Below are positions 1 to 10,128 of a stretch of 52,910 bases of DNA, piece by piece (positions within the stretch are counted from its first letter, which is position 1; each line of letters opens with the position of its first letter). Under the pieces are notes generated by a model, which saw only the letters and a program-made list of their open reading frames with translations, searched no databases and was not told the DNA's origin. Position numbers and translations under genes: made by a program. Source of the stretch: Lysobacteraceae bacterium (GTDB lineage: Bacteria; Pseudomonadota; Gammaproteobacteria; Xanthomonadales; Rhodanobacteraceae); contig JAGWXP010000002.1 of the NCBI GenBank assembly GCA_018969845.1, positions 1 to 52,910 of the forward strand. The letters run 5' to 3'.

Positions 1-980
<980 letters not shown>

Positions 981-982
981 TC

Positions 983-1127
983 GGGAACCTCTGATTAATC
1001 GTCGCGAGCGATGAGAATTTGCGGGTCGCCGGAGCGCAGGAACCGGAGTTTACTCGCATGTAAATGAGGATTCCGAGCACCGCCGGCACGCAAATTATCG
1101 AGCGCAGCAGATTAATCAGAGGGTTCC
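983..1127 (+). repeat. Structured repeat element copy E1 (imperfect palindrome, variable-arm family)
   Basis: Ends GGGAACCTCTGATTAATC / GATTAATCAGAGGGTTCC are inverted; inner AATTTGCG (1016-1023) / CGCAAATT (1089-1096); 109-nt core aligns gap-free to reverse complement of the 16012-16120 core. Confidence 0.85.
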
Positions 1128-1129
1128 AA

Positions 1130-1648
1130 GTGCATTGCCCGTTCTGCCAGCATGTAGACACGCGCGTCATCGATTCGCGCGAATCCGAAGACGGCGCGAC
1201 GATCCGCCGCCGCCGTGAATGCACGCATTGCGGCGAACGTTTCAACACCTTCGAGACGATCGAAATCAAGCTGCCACTGATCGCCAAGAGCGATGGCCGG
1301 CGCGAGGCGTTCGACGAACGCAAATTGCGCGTCGGTGTGGAGCGTGCGCTGCAGAAGCGTCCGGTTGCCGGCGACGCGGTCGACACCGTGGTGCGCGAAG
1401 TCGTGCGCCAGTTGCGCGGTGTCAACGAGCGCGAGGTGCCGTCGCGCCTCGTCGGCGAATGGGTGATGACGGAATTGAAGCGCCTGGATCAGGTCGCCTA
1501 CGTGCGCTTCGCCTCGGTCTACCGGCGCTTCGAGGACGTGCAGGCGTTCCGCGAAGAAATCGAGAGGCTCGAGAAGGACCTGCCGGAACTCGAAGGCCTG
1601 CAATTGCCGCTGCTCGGCGAACTGCGCCAGCGCAAGAAAGCGCCATGA
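1130..1648 (+). CDS. nrdR: Transcriptional repressor NrdR (GTG start)
   Basis: [42 protein letters not shown] zinc ribbon plus ATP-cone; GTG lies 3 nt after repeat E1. Confidence 0.96.
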   Translation: MHCPFCQHVDTRVIDSRESEDGATIRRRRECTHCGERFNTFETIEIKLPLIAKSDGRREAFDERKLRVGVERALQKRPVAGDAVDTVVREVVRQLRGVNEREVPSRLVGEWVMTELKRLDQVAYVRFASVYRRFEDVQAFREEIERLEKDLPELEGLQLPLLGELRQRKKAP

Positions 1649-2772
1649 GCGCGTTTTCCGCCGCCGACCACGCGCACATGGCACGCGCGCTGCGTCTGGC
1701 CGAGAGAGGGGCGTACACGACGCAACCGAATCCGCGCGTGGGCTGCGTGATCGCGCATGGCGCGGAAACCGTCGGCGAGGGATTCCACGCGCGCGCCGGC
1801 GAGCCGCATGCGGAAGTCTTCGCCTTGCGCGAAGCGGGTGAACGCGCACGCGGCGCGAGCGCGTACGTCACGCTGGAACCTTGCGCGCATTTCGGCAGGA
1901 CGCCGCCCTGCGCCGACGCGCTGATCGCGGCGGGCGTGGCGCGCGTCGTCTCCGCCAGTGAGGACCCGAATCCGAAAGTCGCCGGCGGCGGCTTCGCCAA
2001 GTTGCGCGCGGCCGGCGTTGTCGTCGAAACCGGACTGATGCGCGACGCGGCGCGCGAACTCAATCGCGGATTCTTCGCCCGCATCGAACGCGGCCGGCCG
2101 TGGGTCCGCGTGAAACTGGCCATGAGCCTGGACGGACGCACCGCGCTGGCCAATGGCAAATCGCAATGGATCACCGGCGCGGCCGCGCGCGCGGACGTGC
2201 AGCGCTGGCGCGCGCGCAGCAGCGCGATCCTGACCGGGGCCGACACGGCACGCGCGGACGATCCGCGGTTGACGGTGCGCATGGAAAAAACGGGATCGGA
2301 GTCCTTTTTGCAGAAAAAGGAATTCGACCCGGTTTTTCAGCCGCTGCGCGTGGTGCTCGATGCGCGGCTGGATGCGCTCAAGGCGAATGCGCACCTGCTC
2401 GATGGCAGCGCTCCGACGCTGGTTGTGCACGCCGAGCATGCGCAACCGCGCGGTGCGGGCTACGCAAACGCCGAACTGGCCGGCGCGCCCGTGCGCGATG
2501 GACGCCTCGATCTCGCCGCCGTGCTGGAATTGCTCGCCGCGCGCGGCATCAACGAACTGCAGGTCGAAGCCGGCCCGACGCTGTGCGGCGCGCTGTTCGC
2601 ACAAGGCCTCGTCGACGAACTGTTGTTGTACATTGCGCCGCTGCTGCTCGGCGATATGGCGCGGCCGCTGTTGAACCTGCCGTCCATCGCGGAAATCTCC
2701 GCCGGTCGGCAGTTGCGCGTCGTCGACCAGCGCCGGATCGGCGAGGATTGGCGTGTGTTGTTGAGGGCATGA
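1645..2772 (+). CDS. ribD: Bifunctional diaminohydroxyphosphoribosylaminopyrimidine deaminase / 5-amino-6-(5-phosphoribosylamino)uracil reductase
   Basis: ATGA overlap with nrdR; HAEVFAL and [14 protein letters not shown] deaminase motifs, reductase domain. Confidence 0.96.
   Translation: MSAFSAADHAHMARALRLAERGAYTTQPNPRVGCVIAHGAETVGEGFHARAGEPHAEVFALREAGERARGASAYVTLEPCAHFGRTPPCADALIAAGVARVVSASEDPNPKVAGGGFAKLRAAGVVVETGLMRDAARELNRGFFARIERGRPWVRVKLAMSLDGRTALANGKSQWITGAAARADVQRWRARSSAILTGADTARADDPRLTVRMEKTGSESFLQKKEFDPVFQPLRVVLDARLDALKANAHLLDGSAPTLVVHAEHAQPRGAGYANAELAGAPVRDGRLDLAAVLELLAARGINELQVEAGPTLCGALFAQGLVDELLLYIAPLLLGDMARPLLNLPSIAEISAGRQLRVVDQRRIGEDWRVLLRA
2285..2337 (+). repeat. REP/RAYT-like palindrome inserted in frame within ribD
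   Basis: AAAAAACGGGATCGGAGTCCTTTTT-GCAG-AAAAAGGAATTCGACCCGGTTTTT: long near-perfect inverted repeat with 4-nt loop. Confidence 0.8.
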
Positions 2773-2776
2773 CTCT

Positions 2777-3373
2777 ATGTTCACCGGGATCGTCCAGGCC
2801 GTCGGCATGGTCGCGCGCATCGAGACGCGCGGCGGCGACTTGCGCCTGTTCGTGGACGCGTCCGCGCTCGAAACCGAACTCGCGAGTGGCGAAAGCCTTT
2901 GCGTGTCCGGCGTGTGCCTGACGGTTGCCGCGCACGAAGACGCGATTCACGCATTCGATGTTTCCGGCGAGACGCTGGCGCTGACCACGCTCGGCGCGTT
3001 GCGTGAAGGCGATGCCGTGAACCTGGAGCCCGCGCTGCGGCTTGCGGATCGTCTCGGCGGGCATCTGGTGTCCGGTCATGTCGATGGCGTTGGCACGATC
3101 GCCGCGATCGAGCCGGATGCGCGCTCGCAACGCTGGTCATTCGCCGTTCCCGCGGCGCTCGCGCGCTACATCGCGATAAAGGGATCGGTGTGCGTGGATG
3201 GCGTCAGCCTGACCGTGAACGAGGTGCGCGAGAATCGTTTCGGCGTGAACCTGATTCCGCACACGGTCGAGGCCACGACGTTTCGCGGCAAGCGCGTTGG
3301 CGATGCGGTGAACATCGAAATCGATCTGATCGCGCGTTACCTCGAACGGTTGCGTGCCGGAGAAGCCGCGTGA
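2777..3373 (+). CDS. ribE: Riboflavin synthase alpha chain
   Basis: MFTGIVQAVG..., duplicated lumazine-binding domains (GHLVSGHVDGVG, SVCVDGVSLTVN). Confidence 0.96.
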   Translation: MFTGIVQAVGMVARIETRGGDLRLFVDASALETELASGESLCVSGVCLTVAAHEDAIHAFDVSGETLALTTLGALREGDAVNLEPALRLADRLGGHLVSGHVDGVGTIAAIEPDARSQRWSFAVPAALARYIAIKGSVCVDGVSLTVNEVRENRFGVNLIPHTVEATTFRGKRVGDAVNIEIDLIARYLERLRAGEAA

Positions 3374-4461
3374 GCTTCGCCAGCATTGCCGAATTGATCG
3401 CCGACATCCGTACCGGGCGCATGGTCGTGATCGTCGACGACGAGGACCGCGAGAACGAAGGCGACCTGATCATGGCTGCGGAAAAGGTGCGGCCCGAAGA
3501 CGTCAATTTCATGGTCACCCACGCGCGCGGCCTGGTATGCCTGTCGCTGTCGCGCGAGCGCTGTGCACGCTTGCGCCTGCCGCCGATGGTCAGCGCCAAC
3601 GCTTCGCGCCACCACACCAATTTCACCGTCTCGATCGAGGCGGCGCAGGGCGTCACCACCGGCATCTCCGCGCACGACCGCGCACATACGATTCGTGCCG
3701 CGGTCGCGAGCGAGGCCAAACCTTCCGACCTGGTCCAGCCCGGACACATCTTCCCGCTTGCCGCGCAGCCGGGCGGGGTACTCACGCGCGCCGGCCACAC
3801 CGAGGCGGCAAGCGACCTGGCCGCGCTGGCCGGACTCGAACCCGCCGGCGTGCTCGTCGAGATCCTGGCCGAGGACGGACACATGGCGCGGCGTCCGCAA
3901 CTGGAAAAATTCGCCGCCACGCATGGCCTGAAAATCGGCAGCATCGCCGATCTGATCCGGCATCGGCTGGCGACCGAACGCACCGTCGCGCGCGTCGCCG
4001 AGCGCGAGGTCGAAACCGCGTTCGGATCGTTCCGCTTGATCGGTTACAAGGATGCGCTCACGCAGTTGCCGCACTTCGCCCTGGTGCGCGGCCGCATCGA
4101 CGACGGCGCGCCGGTGCTGGCGCGCGTGCACGTGCGCGATGCGCTCGCCGATGCGCTGCAATTGGCGCGCGCCGATCACGGCGTGACGCTCGCCGCCGCG
4201 CTGCGCCGCATCGCCCGGACCGGACGCGGCGTGGTCGTGCTGCTGACCGATCCGGATGAAGCGGCTACGGCGCTGGATCGGATCGTGCAAACGGCGCTGC
4301 CGCCGCCCGATCCGGCGCAGGAATGGCGCCGCCACGGCGCCGGCGCGCAAATTCTCGCCGATCTCGGCGCGCGCCGCCTGATCGTGCTCGGCACGCCCCG
4401 GCGCTTCTCGGGCCTGTCCGGCTTCGGTCTCGAGGTAACCGGCTACGAGGCGGCGGACTGA
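3370..4461 (+). CDS. ribBA: 3,4-dihydroxy-2-butanone-4-phosphate synthase with degenerate C-terminal GTP cyclohydrolase II-like domain
   Basis: GTGA overlap with ribE; DDEDRENEGDLIMAAE and HTNFTVSIEA motifs; C-terminal domain lacks the zinc cysteines of RibA. Confidence 0.92.
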   Translation: MSFASIAELIADIRTGRMVVIVDDEDRENEGDLIMAAEKVRPEDVNFMVTHARGLVCLSLSRERCARLRLPPMVSANASRHHTNFTVSIEAAQGVTTGISAHDRAHTIRAAVASEAKPSDLVQPGHIFPLAAQPGGVLTRAGHTEAASDLAALAGLEPAGVLVEILAEDGHMARRPQLEKFAATHGLKIGSIADLIRHRLATERTVARVAEREVETAFGSFRLIGYKDALTQLPHFALVRGRIDDGAPVLARVHVRDALADALQLARADHGVTLAAALRRIARTGRGVVVLLTDPDEAATALDRIVQTALPPPDPAQEWRRHGAGAQILADLGARRLIVLGTPRRFSGLSGFGLEVTGYEAAD

Positions 4462-4463
4462 CG

Positions 4464-5678
4464 ATGGCATCGGCGCCGCGCGGCGTTCGTTACTACGGCG
4501 GTGGCGACGTGACCGGCTATGGCCTGGCCGCGGTCGATTATGTGCGCGCGCTGGTCAATGCCGGCGTGCCGGTGCAATGGATTCCGCTGCGCTGGACGCC
4601 GGAACGTGCAGTCCCGAGTGCATGGAAACTGCCTGACGGCAGCCGCCGGCGCGTGCTGGGTCAGTGCGGGACGCTGGGCCATCTGGCGGATTTGCCCGCG
4701 CTGGTCGAGAGAACCGCGGCACCGGTTGCGCACGATGTCGTCGTCGTGCACGCGCCGCCGGAATCCTGGATGCCGCTAATCGAGCGCGGCAAGCGCAATA
4801 TCGGCATGACGGTCTGGGAAACCGACCGTGCGCCGGCGCACTGGCTGCCGCTGATGCGTGCCGTCGACCGCGTGATCGTGCCATGCGGATTCAACCGCGA
4901 TGTCTTCGTGCGCTGCGGTCTCGACACGCCGATCCATGTCGTGCCACACATCCGCCGCCATTGCTGGCGCGAGTATTCGCCGCGCGAGCTCGCCGCCGCG
5001 CGCGCGCGCCTGCGCGTCGCCGACGGCAGTTGCGTGTTCTACTCGATCAATGCCTGGGATCCGCGCAAGAACCTGCCCGCGCTGATCCGCGCGTTCGCGC
5101 ATGCCTTCGCGGCGGACGACCGCGTCTGCCTGCTGATCAAGACCGGTCCGACAGGCCATGGCGAGGCGCCGTTTTATCCCAACATTCCCACGCCCGAACT
5201 CGTCCGGCGCGCAATGCGCGCCGCCACCAACGCCACCGGGCGACAGATGGCGCCCGTCGTTCTGGTCGACACGGAACTCGATGGCGACGAGATCGATCTG
5301 ATCCATGCACTGGGCGACGTCTATGTTTCGCTCACGCACGGCGAGGGCTGGGGCCTTGGCGCGTTCGAGGCCGCCACGCTGGGCAAGCCCGTGCTGATGA
5401 CGGGCTGGGGCGGGCACCGTGACTACCTCGGCGCAGATTGGCAGGGTGCTATTCCGTGTGCGCTGAGAGCCGTGCCGCTTTGGCCTCCCCATCGGCCCAC
5501 CTATTTTCCCAGCCAACGCTGGGCGGAGCCCGACACGAAGACCGCTGCCACAGCGCTGCGCGTCGCCGCAGACGCCGCGCCAAGCCTTCTAGCAGGCGCG
5601 CACGCGATCCGCGAACGTATCGTGCGCGACTACGCCGAACCCGTCGTCGTCGAGACTTTGCTCGAGGCCATCGCATGA
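4464..5678 (+). CDS. Glycosyltransferase, GT4-like
   Basis: YYGGGDVTGYGLAAVDYVRAL N-terminus and SLTHGEGWGLGAFEAATLGKPVLMTGWGG donor-binding motif. Confidence 0.85.
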   Translation: MASAPRGVRYYGGGDVTGYGLAAVDYVRALVNAGVPVQWIPLRWTPERAVPSAWKLPDGSRRRVLGQCGTLGHLADLPALVERTAAPVAHDVVVVHAPPESWMPLIERGKRNIGMTVWETDRAPAHWLPLMRAVDRVIVPCGFNRDVFVRCGLDTPIHVVPHIRRHCWREYSPRELAAARARLRVADGSCVFYSINAWDPRKNLPALIRAFAHAFAADDRVCLLIKTGPTGHGEAPFYPNIPTPELVRRAMRAATNATGRQMAPVVLVDTELDGDEIDLIHALGDVYVSLTHGEGWGLGAFEAATLGKPVLMTGWGGHRDYLGADWQGAIPCALRAVPLWPPHRPTYFPSQRWAEPDTKTAATALRVAADAAPSLLAGAHAIRERIVRDYAEPVVVETLLEAIA

Positions 5679-6517
5679 GTGCGCGGCGCGACTTCCATTT
5701 CATTTTCGGCTTGCGCGGGCAGCACGCGCCGTTTCATGTCCTGCATTATCTGTGTCTGGCGTCCTGTCGTGCGGTGAACCGGCCCGATGCGATTCATTTC
5801 CACTGCCGTCACGAGCCGTTCGGGCCATGGTGGGAAAAGATCAAGCCGCATCTGCGCCTGGTGCATGCGCCCGCCACCGTGGCCGGGTTCGCGCCAGCGC
5901 GCTATGCCGAGAGCGAGGAAGGACGCTTCATCGAGCAGTTAGGGTTGAGCTATGCGCACGAGGCGGATTTCTTGCGCCTCGACATCCTGATCGAACACGG
6001 CGGCGTCTACGCCGACATGGACACGTTGTTCGTGCGGCCGTATCCGGACGCCTGGTTCGCCGAGGATTTCGCCATCGGCGACGAAAACGCGCCGCGAACC
6101 CCGGGGCAGGCGATTCAGCCGACGCTGTGCAATGCGGTCATGTTCGCGCGGCCGCAGTCGCATTTCGCCGGCGTCTGGCGCGAGCGCATGACCACGGCGT
6201 TCGACGGCAGCTGGAGCAGGCATTCCTGTCACGAAGCCGCACGCTTGTGGCGGGCGATGCCCGCTGCGCTGCGCGTGCTGCCGCGCGAGTACTTCTATCG
6301 TTACGGCAGCACGATCGCCGGCTTGCGCAGTCTGCTCGAGGAATCCGACCGCGATCACGCCGACCTGTACAGCGTGCACCTGTGGGCGCACTTGTGGTGG
6401 GAAGCGGCGCGTCAGGATTTTTCCACGGTGCATGCCGGGCAGATCGACGAGAAGTGGATCCGCACGCGCGACTGCACATTGGCAAAATTGGCGCGCCGGT
6501 TTCTCGATCAGGAATGA
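5675..6517 (+). CDS. DXD-type sugar transferase (GT32-like)
   Basis: DFLRLDILIEHGGVYADMDTLFVRPY; ATGA overlap with upstream gene. Confidence 0.85.
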   Translation: MSARRDFHFIFGLRGQHAPFHVLHYLCLASCRAVNRPDAIHFHCRHEPFGPWWEKIKPHLRLVHAPATVAGFAPARYAESEEGRFIEQLGLSYAHEADFLRLDILIEHGGVYADMDTLFVRPYPDAWFAEDFAIGDENAPRTPGQAIQPTLCNAVMFARPQSHFAGVWRERMTTAFDGSWSRHSCHEAARLWRAMPAALRVLPREYFYRYGSTIAGLRSLLEESDRDHADLYSVHLWAHLWWEAARQDFSTVHAGQIDEKWIRTRDCTLAKLARRFLDQE

Positions 6518-7272
6518 ATTTCCAGCGCGCCGGCTTCGTGCGGCATGCGCAGCGATCCGAGCGTCGGCGCATATTCGGCGAGATGCCGGCGCAAGGCCTG
6601 TTCACGTTGCAGCAGGCGTGCCTGACCGTAACGCTTGGCGCGCGAGATCGCGACGTGGTGGCCGGCGTCCCAGGTGTTGGCACCGTGGTAGGTGTAGACG
6701 TAACACCAACCGGCATCGCGCACGCGTGCGACACGGTCGCCGCGGCGCAGGATATGCAAAAGCGCGTCGGTGTCCTCGCCGCGCGCGAGTTCCGCATAGC
6801 GCGGCATGCGCTCGCGCCTGCCGAGCAGCGTGCCCGGGACAAGATTCAGCGGCCAGGTTTCGCGGTTCCAGTCGTCCCAGTACAGTTCGCCGCGCGCCGG
6901 AAACCAGTGCAACTGGTCGCACAGGAAACAGAAGTCCGCCGTTTCCCGCAGCATGGCCTGCCACTGCAAGGCCAGCCGCTGCGGATGGTAGCGGTCGTCG
7001 TCGTCCCATTGGCACACGAATTCGCCGTGTGCGGCATCGATCGCCGCGTTGCGCAAGCGGCCGAGACTTGCGCCGGGCGGCTGACGCTGCACGCGCACCG
7101 GCGCCGCAGGCGTCGCTGCGGCGAGCGCGCAAAGTTCGGCGTGAAACGCCGCATCGCCATCGTGCACAATCAGCAATTCGCGCGCCGCATGTGTCTGTGC
7201 CGCAAAATCGCCGATCGCCAGCCGCGCCAGTGCCAGGCGCGAGGCTTGGGTTATCATCAGGCAACTGATCAT
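6508..7272 (-). CDS. Glycosyltransferase family 2 (start MISCLMITQASRL)
   Basis: MISCLMITQASRLALARLAIGDFAAQTHAARELLIVHDGD...CQWDDDDRYHPQRL. Confidence 0.85.
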   Translation of the reverse strand: MISCLMITQASRLALARLAIGDFAAQTHAARELLIVHDGDAAFHAELCALAAATPAAPVRVQRQPPGASLGRLRNAAIDAAHGEFVCQWDDDDRYHPQRLALQWQAMLRETADFCFLCDQLHWFPARGELYWDDWNRETWPLNLVPGTLLGRRERMPRYAELARGEDTDALLHILRRGDRVARVRDAGWCYVYTYHGANTWDAGHHVAISRAKRYGQARLLQREQALRRHLAEYAPTLGSLRMPHEAGALEIHS

Positions 7273-7308
7273 GGCGCGCGATTGTAACGGACGTGCAGTA
7301 GTGGACAG

Positions 7309-8103
7309 ATGCAAAAGATCGGCTACATCCTGACCTGGCGCGACGGCGAGGATGCGAGCCGCCGCGCCAACCTGTTCGCGGTGCTGGCGTGGCTGGCGCG
7401 CCAGCCGCAATTCGAGCCCATTCTAGTCGAGCAGGATACGGCGCCGCATCTGGATAGCGGCCTGCCGCATCCGGATTGCAGGCACGTGTTCGCCTACAAC
7501 CCGGGACCCTTCAACAAGAGCTGGGGCCTGAATGTCGGCTTCCGCCACAGCGCGCACGCCTGGCTGGCCTTCGCCGACGCCGACCTCGTGCTCGGCGCGT
7601 CCCTGGCCGGCGCGCTGGAGCACGTGGACAAGGGATATTGGGCGATCAAGCCGTATCGGCGCCTGATCGATCTCGACGAATCCGAAAGCGTGCGCGTGCG
7701 CGGCGGCGAATTCGACTTTGTACCGGATCGCCATGGCGCCGCGCCGAATCGCGACGGCGTGGGCGAGCGCATCGTCTTCGCCGGTGGCGTGTTCCTGATC
7801 GCACGCACCGCGTTCGTTCGCCTGGGCGGTTGGGACGAACGCTTTCGCGGCTGGGGCGGCGAGGACGATGCCTTCAGCTACCGTCTGGAACGCGCGCGTG
7901 CGCCCGCACTCGAACTCGATATCCGTCCCGCGGTTCACCTCGCCCATCCGCGGCCGCGCGCGGCGACGTTCGAGCAGCCCCACTACGCGGCCAACTGCTC
8001 GCTGCTTGAAGCCTATCGACATCTGGAAGACGCGCAACTGGAGCGCTTTTCCGAGATCCAGGCGCAGGTGATCGGCAATCGCGACAAGTACCGACCCGAA
8101 TGA
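7309..8103 (+). CDS. Glycosyltransferase family 2 with galactosyltransferase-like C-terminal region
   Basis: ILVEQDTAP...FNKSWGLNVGFRHS...FADADLVL...FVRLGGWDERFRGWGGEDDAFSYRL. Confidence 0.85.
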   Translation: MQKIGYILTWRDGEDASRRANLFAVLAWLARQPQFEPILVEQDTAPHLDSGLPHPDCRHVFAYNPGPFNKSWGLNVGFRHSAHAWLAFADADLVLGASLAGALEHVDKGYWAIKPYRRLIDLDESESVRVRGGEFDFVPDRHGAAPNRDGVGERIVFAGGVFLIARTAFVRLGGWDERFRGWGGEDDAFSYRLERARAPALELDIRPAVHLAHPRPRAATFEQPHYAANCSLLEAYRHLEDAQLERFSEIQAQVIGNRDKYRPE

Positions 8104-8753
8104 ATGCGCCCGCGCCACGCCTTTTGATCGGTACGCCGGCGTATGGCGGCATGATCCACAGCGACTGCGTGAGCGCGTTGCTGCAATACCAGCGCGCCGG
8201 CATCGACTTCGCGCTGATGAGCATCGGCAACGAAAGCCTGATCACGCGCGCGCGCAATACGATTCTTTCCGAATTCCACGCGCGCACCGAGTATAGCCAC
8301 CTGTTGTTCCTGGATGCCGACGTGCTGCTGCCGCCAGCCGGGTTGCGCCGCCTGCTCGGCAGCGGACGCGATGTCATCGGCGCGGCGGTTGCACTCAAGG
8401 GCCGCAATGCCGCCGGCGGACGCATCTTCAATATCGGCGCGCTGCGTGGCGAGGACGGCGCGTTGTACGAAGTCGAACGCGTCGGCACGGCCGCGTTGCT
8501 ATTGTCGCGCGCCGCCGTCGATGCGCTGGTCAACGATGCGCGCACGCACGGCCGCGTCTACTCCAGCGGTTATAACGTGCGCGGCGTCGAGCTTCAGTCC
8601 AGCGTGCAGTACGACGTGTTCCGTACCGGCGTGGTCGGCGACGAATACCTGTCCGAGGATTACTGGGTCTGCCGCGAATTGCGCCGGCTGGGATTCCCGG
8701 TCTATCTGGATCCCACCATCGTTACCCGCCATTCCGGGATGATGCAGGCATGA
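8100..8753 (+). CDS. Glycosyltransferase family 2-like
   Basis: LLIGTPAYGGMIHSDCVSALL...NESLITRARNTILSEF...HLLFLDADVLLPP; ATGA coupling. Confidence 0.8.
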   Translation: MNAPAPRLLIGTPAYGGMIHSDCVSALLQYQRAGIDFALMSIGNESLITRARNTILSEFHARTEYSHLLFLDADVLLPPAGLRRLLGSGRDVIGAAVALKGRNAAGGRIFNIGALRGEDGALYEVERVGTAALLLSRAAVDALVNDARTHGRVYSSGYNVRGVELQSSVQYDVFRTGVVGDEYLSEDYWVCRELRRLGFPVYLDPTIVTRHSGMMQA

Positions 8754-9625
8754 GCGAACCCGGTGCAGTGCGTCGCATCGAGCTATTGCAGGTTCGTGCG
8801 CCGGACGTGCCGCCGTTCGTGCTCGCGCTGGAAACGCAATCCGACCGCATCATCGCCCCGCACATCCGGGCCAACGCGATTTGGGAGGCTCCCGAAACCG
8901 CGTTGTGTCGGCGCCTGCTGCGCGCCGGCATGTGCGCGGTCGATGCGGGTGCGCATGCCGGCTACTACAGCGTCCTGTTCTCGCATCTGGTCGGCGCTTC
9001 GGGCAGCGTGTTGGCGTTCGAGCCACACCCGGCGAATTTTCGCCTGCTGCTCGCCAATTTGCTGCTCAACGATTGTGGCAATGTACAGGCACGGCCGCTG
9101 GCGCTGGCCGAGCGTGACGGCAGTGCATGGTTGCACCTGAGCGGTGACAACGCCGGCGATCATCGCCTCGCCGCGACGCCGGGACGCGCTCGCGTCGCGG
9201 TCGAAACCATCGATCTGGACACGGCACTGGACGGGACTGCAGTCGATTTCATCAAGATCGACACGCAAGGGTCGGAGCCGCGGATTCTCGCCGGCATGTC
9301 GGCCCTGCTGCGCGCCAACCAGGACAGGTTGGGCTGCTTGCTCGAATTCGCCCCGGGATTGCAGCAACTGGCCGGGACGTCGGTGGCGCAATTCGCCGCC
9401 CAACTGGACGCGCTAAATGCGCGCATTTTTGCCATCGCCTTGCATGACGGCGTCCTGGAACTGCGCCGCATGAATGTCTTGCACGATGGGTTGGCGAAAT
9501 TGGCCGCCGAACTGATGCGGACCTGGAATGGCCAGGTCGACGCATCGTGCGATGTGTTTGCGGTCTTTGGCGAAGCGGCTGAAATGTCCTGGCTGACGCG
9601 GTTCCGGGAAGGCGCGCTCGGGTAA
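8750..9625 (+). CDS. FkbM family methyltransferase
   Basis: [35 protein letters not shown]...[23 protein letters not shown] coupling. Confidence 0.9.
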   Translation: MSEPGAVRRIELLQVRAPDVPPFVLALETQSDRIIAPHIRANAIWEAPETALCRRLLRAGMCAVDAGAHAGYYSVLFSHLVGASGSVLAFEPHPANFRLLLANLLLNDCGNVQARPLALAERDGSAWLHLSGDNAGDHRLAATPGRARVAVETIDLDTALDGTAVDFIKIDTQGSEPRILAGMSALLRANQDRLGCLLEFAPGLQQLAGTSVAQFAAQLDALNARIFAIALHDGVLELRRMNVLHDGLAKLAAELMRTWNGQVDASCDVFAVFGEAAEMSWLTRFREGALG

Positions 9626-9663
9626 ACTACGCATGCGGCGTCCGCCGCAGCGAGGACACACCC

Positions 9664-10128
9664 GTGCCCGAATTTTCCGGCGAGATTCGTGTGGCTGCGG
9701 ACGCGCGCTTCGCCATCGTCGCCAGCCGCTGGAATCCCTCCATCGTCGATGCGTTGATCGACGGCGCACGGCGCGCGCTGGCCGCCCACGGCGTGGCCGA
9801 GCAGGCGATCGACCTGGTGCGCGTGCCCGGCGCCTGGGAAATTCCGCAGGCCGCCGCGAAACTCGCGCGCGGCGCAAAGTACCGTGCGATACTCGCGCTC
9901 GGCTGCGTGGTACGCGGCGACACGCGGCATTACGAACACGTGGCCGACGGTTGCGCGCAGGGTTTGATGCGCGTGGCGTTGCACACACACGTGCCGGTGC
10001 TCAACGGCGTGCTGGCGGTCGAACGCATGGCCGATGCGCAGGCGCGTGCCGGCGGCGCCTGCGGCAACAAGGGCGAGGATGTTGCGCTGGCCGCATTGGA
10101 AATTGCAAATTTGTATACCAAGCTATGA
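9664..10128 (+). CDS. ribH: 6,7-dimethyl-8-ribityllumazine synthase (GTG start)
   Basis: [20 protein letters not shown]...[11 protein letters not shown]...[17 protein letters not shown]. Confidence 0.95.
   Translation: MPEFSGEIRVAADARFAIVASRWNPSIVDALIDGARRALAAHGVAEQAIDLVRVPGAWEIPQAAAKLARGAKYRAILALGCVVRGDTRHYEHVADGCAQGLMRVALHTHVPVLNGVLAVERMADAQARAGGACGNKGEDVALAALEIANLYTKL

Noticed and set aside
983-1127. Integron attC site interpretation of E1/E2
   Set aside because: Arms covary as in attC, but no RYYYAAC/GTTRRRY core sites were found and flanking genes are housekeeping loci.
1600-1700. FMN riboswitch ahead of ribD
   Set aside because: ribD overlaps nrdR by ATGA and no RFN-type conserved sequence is visible.
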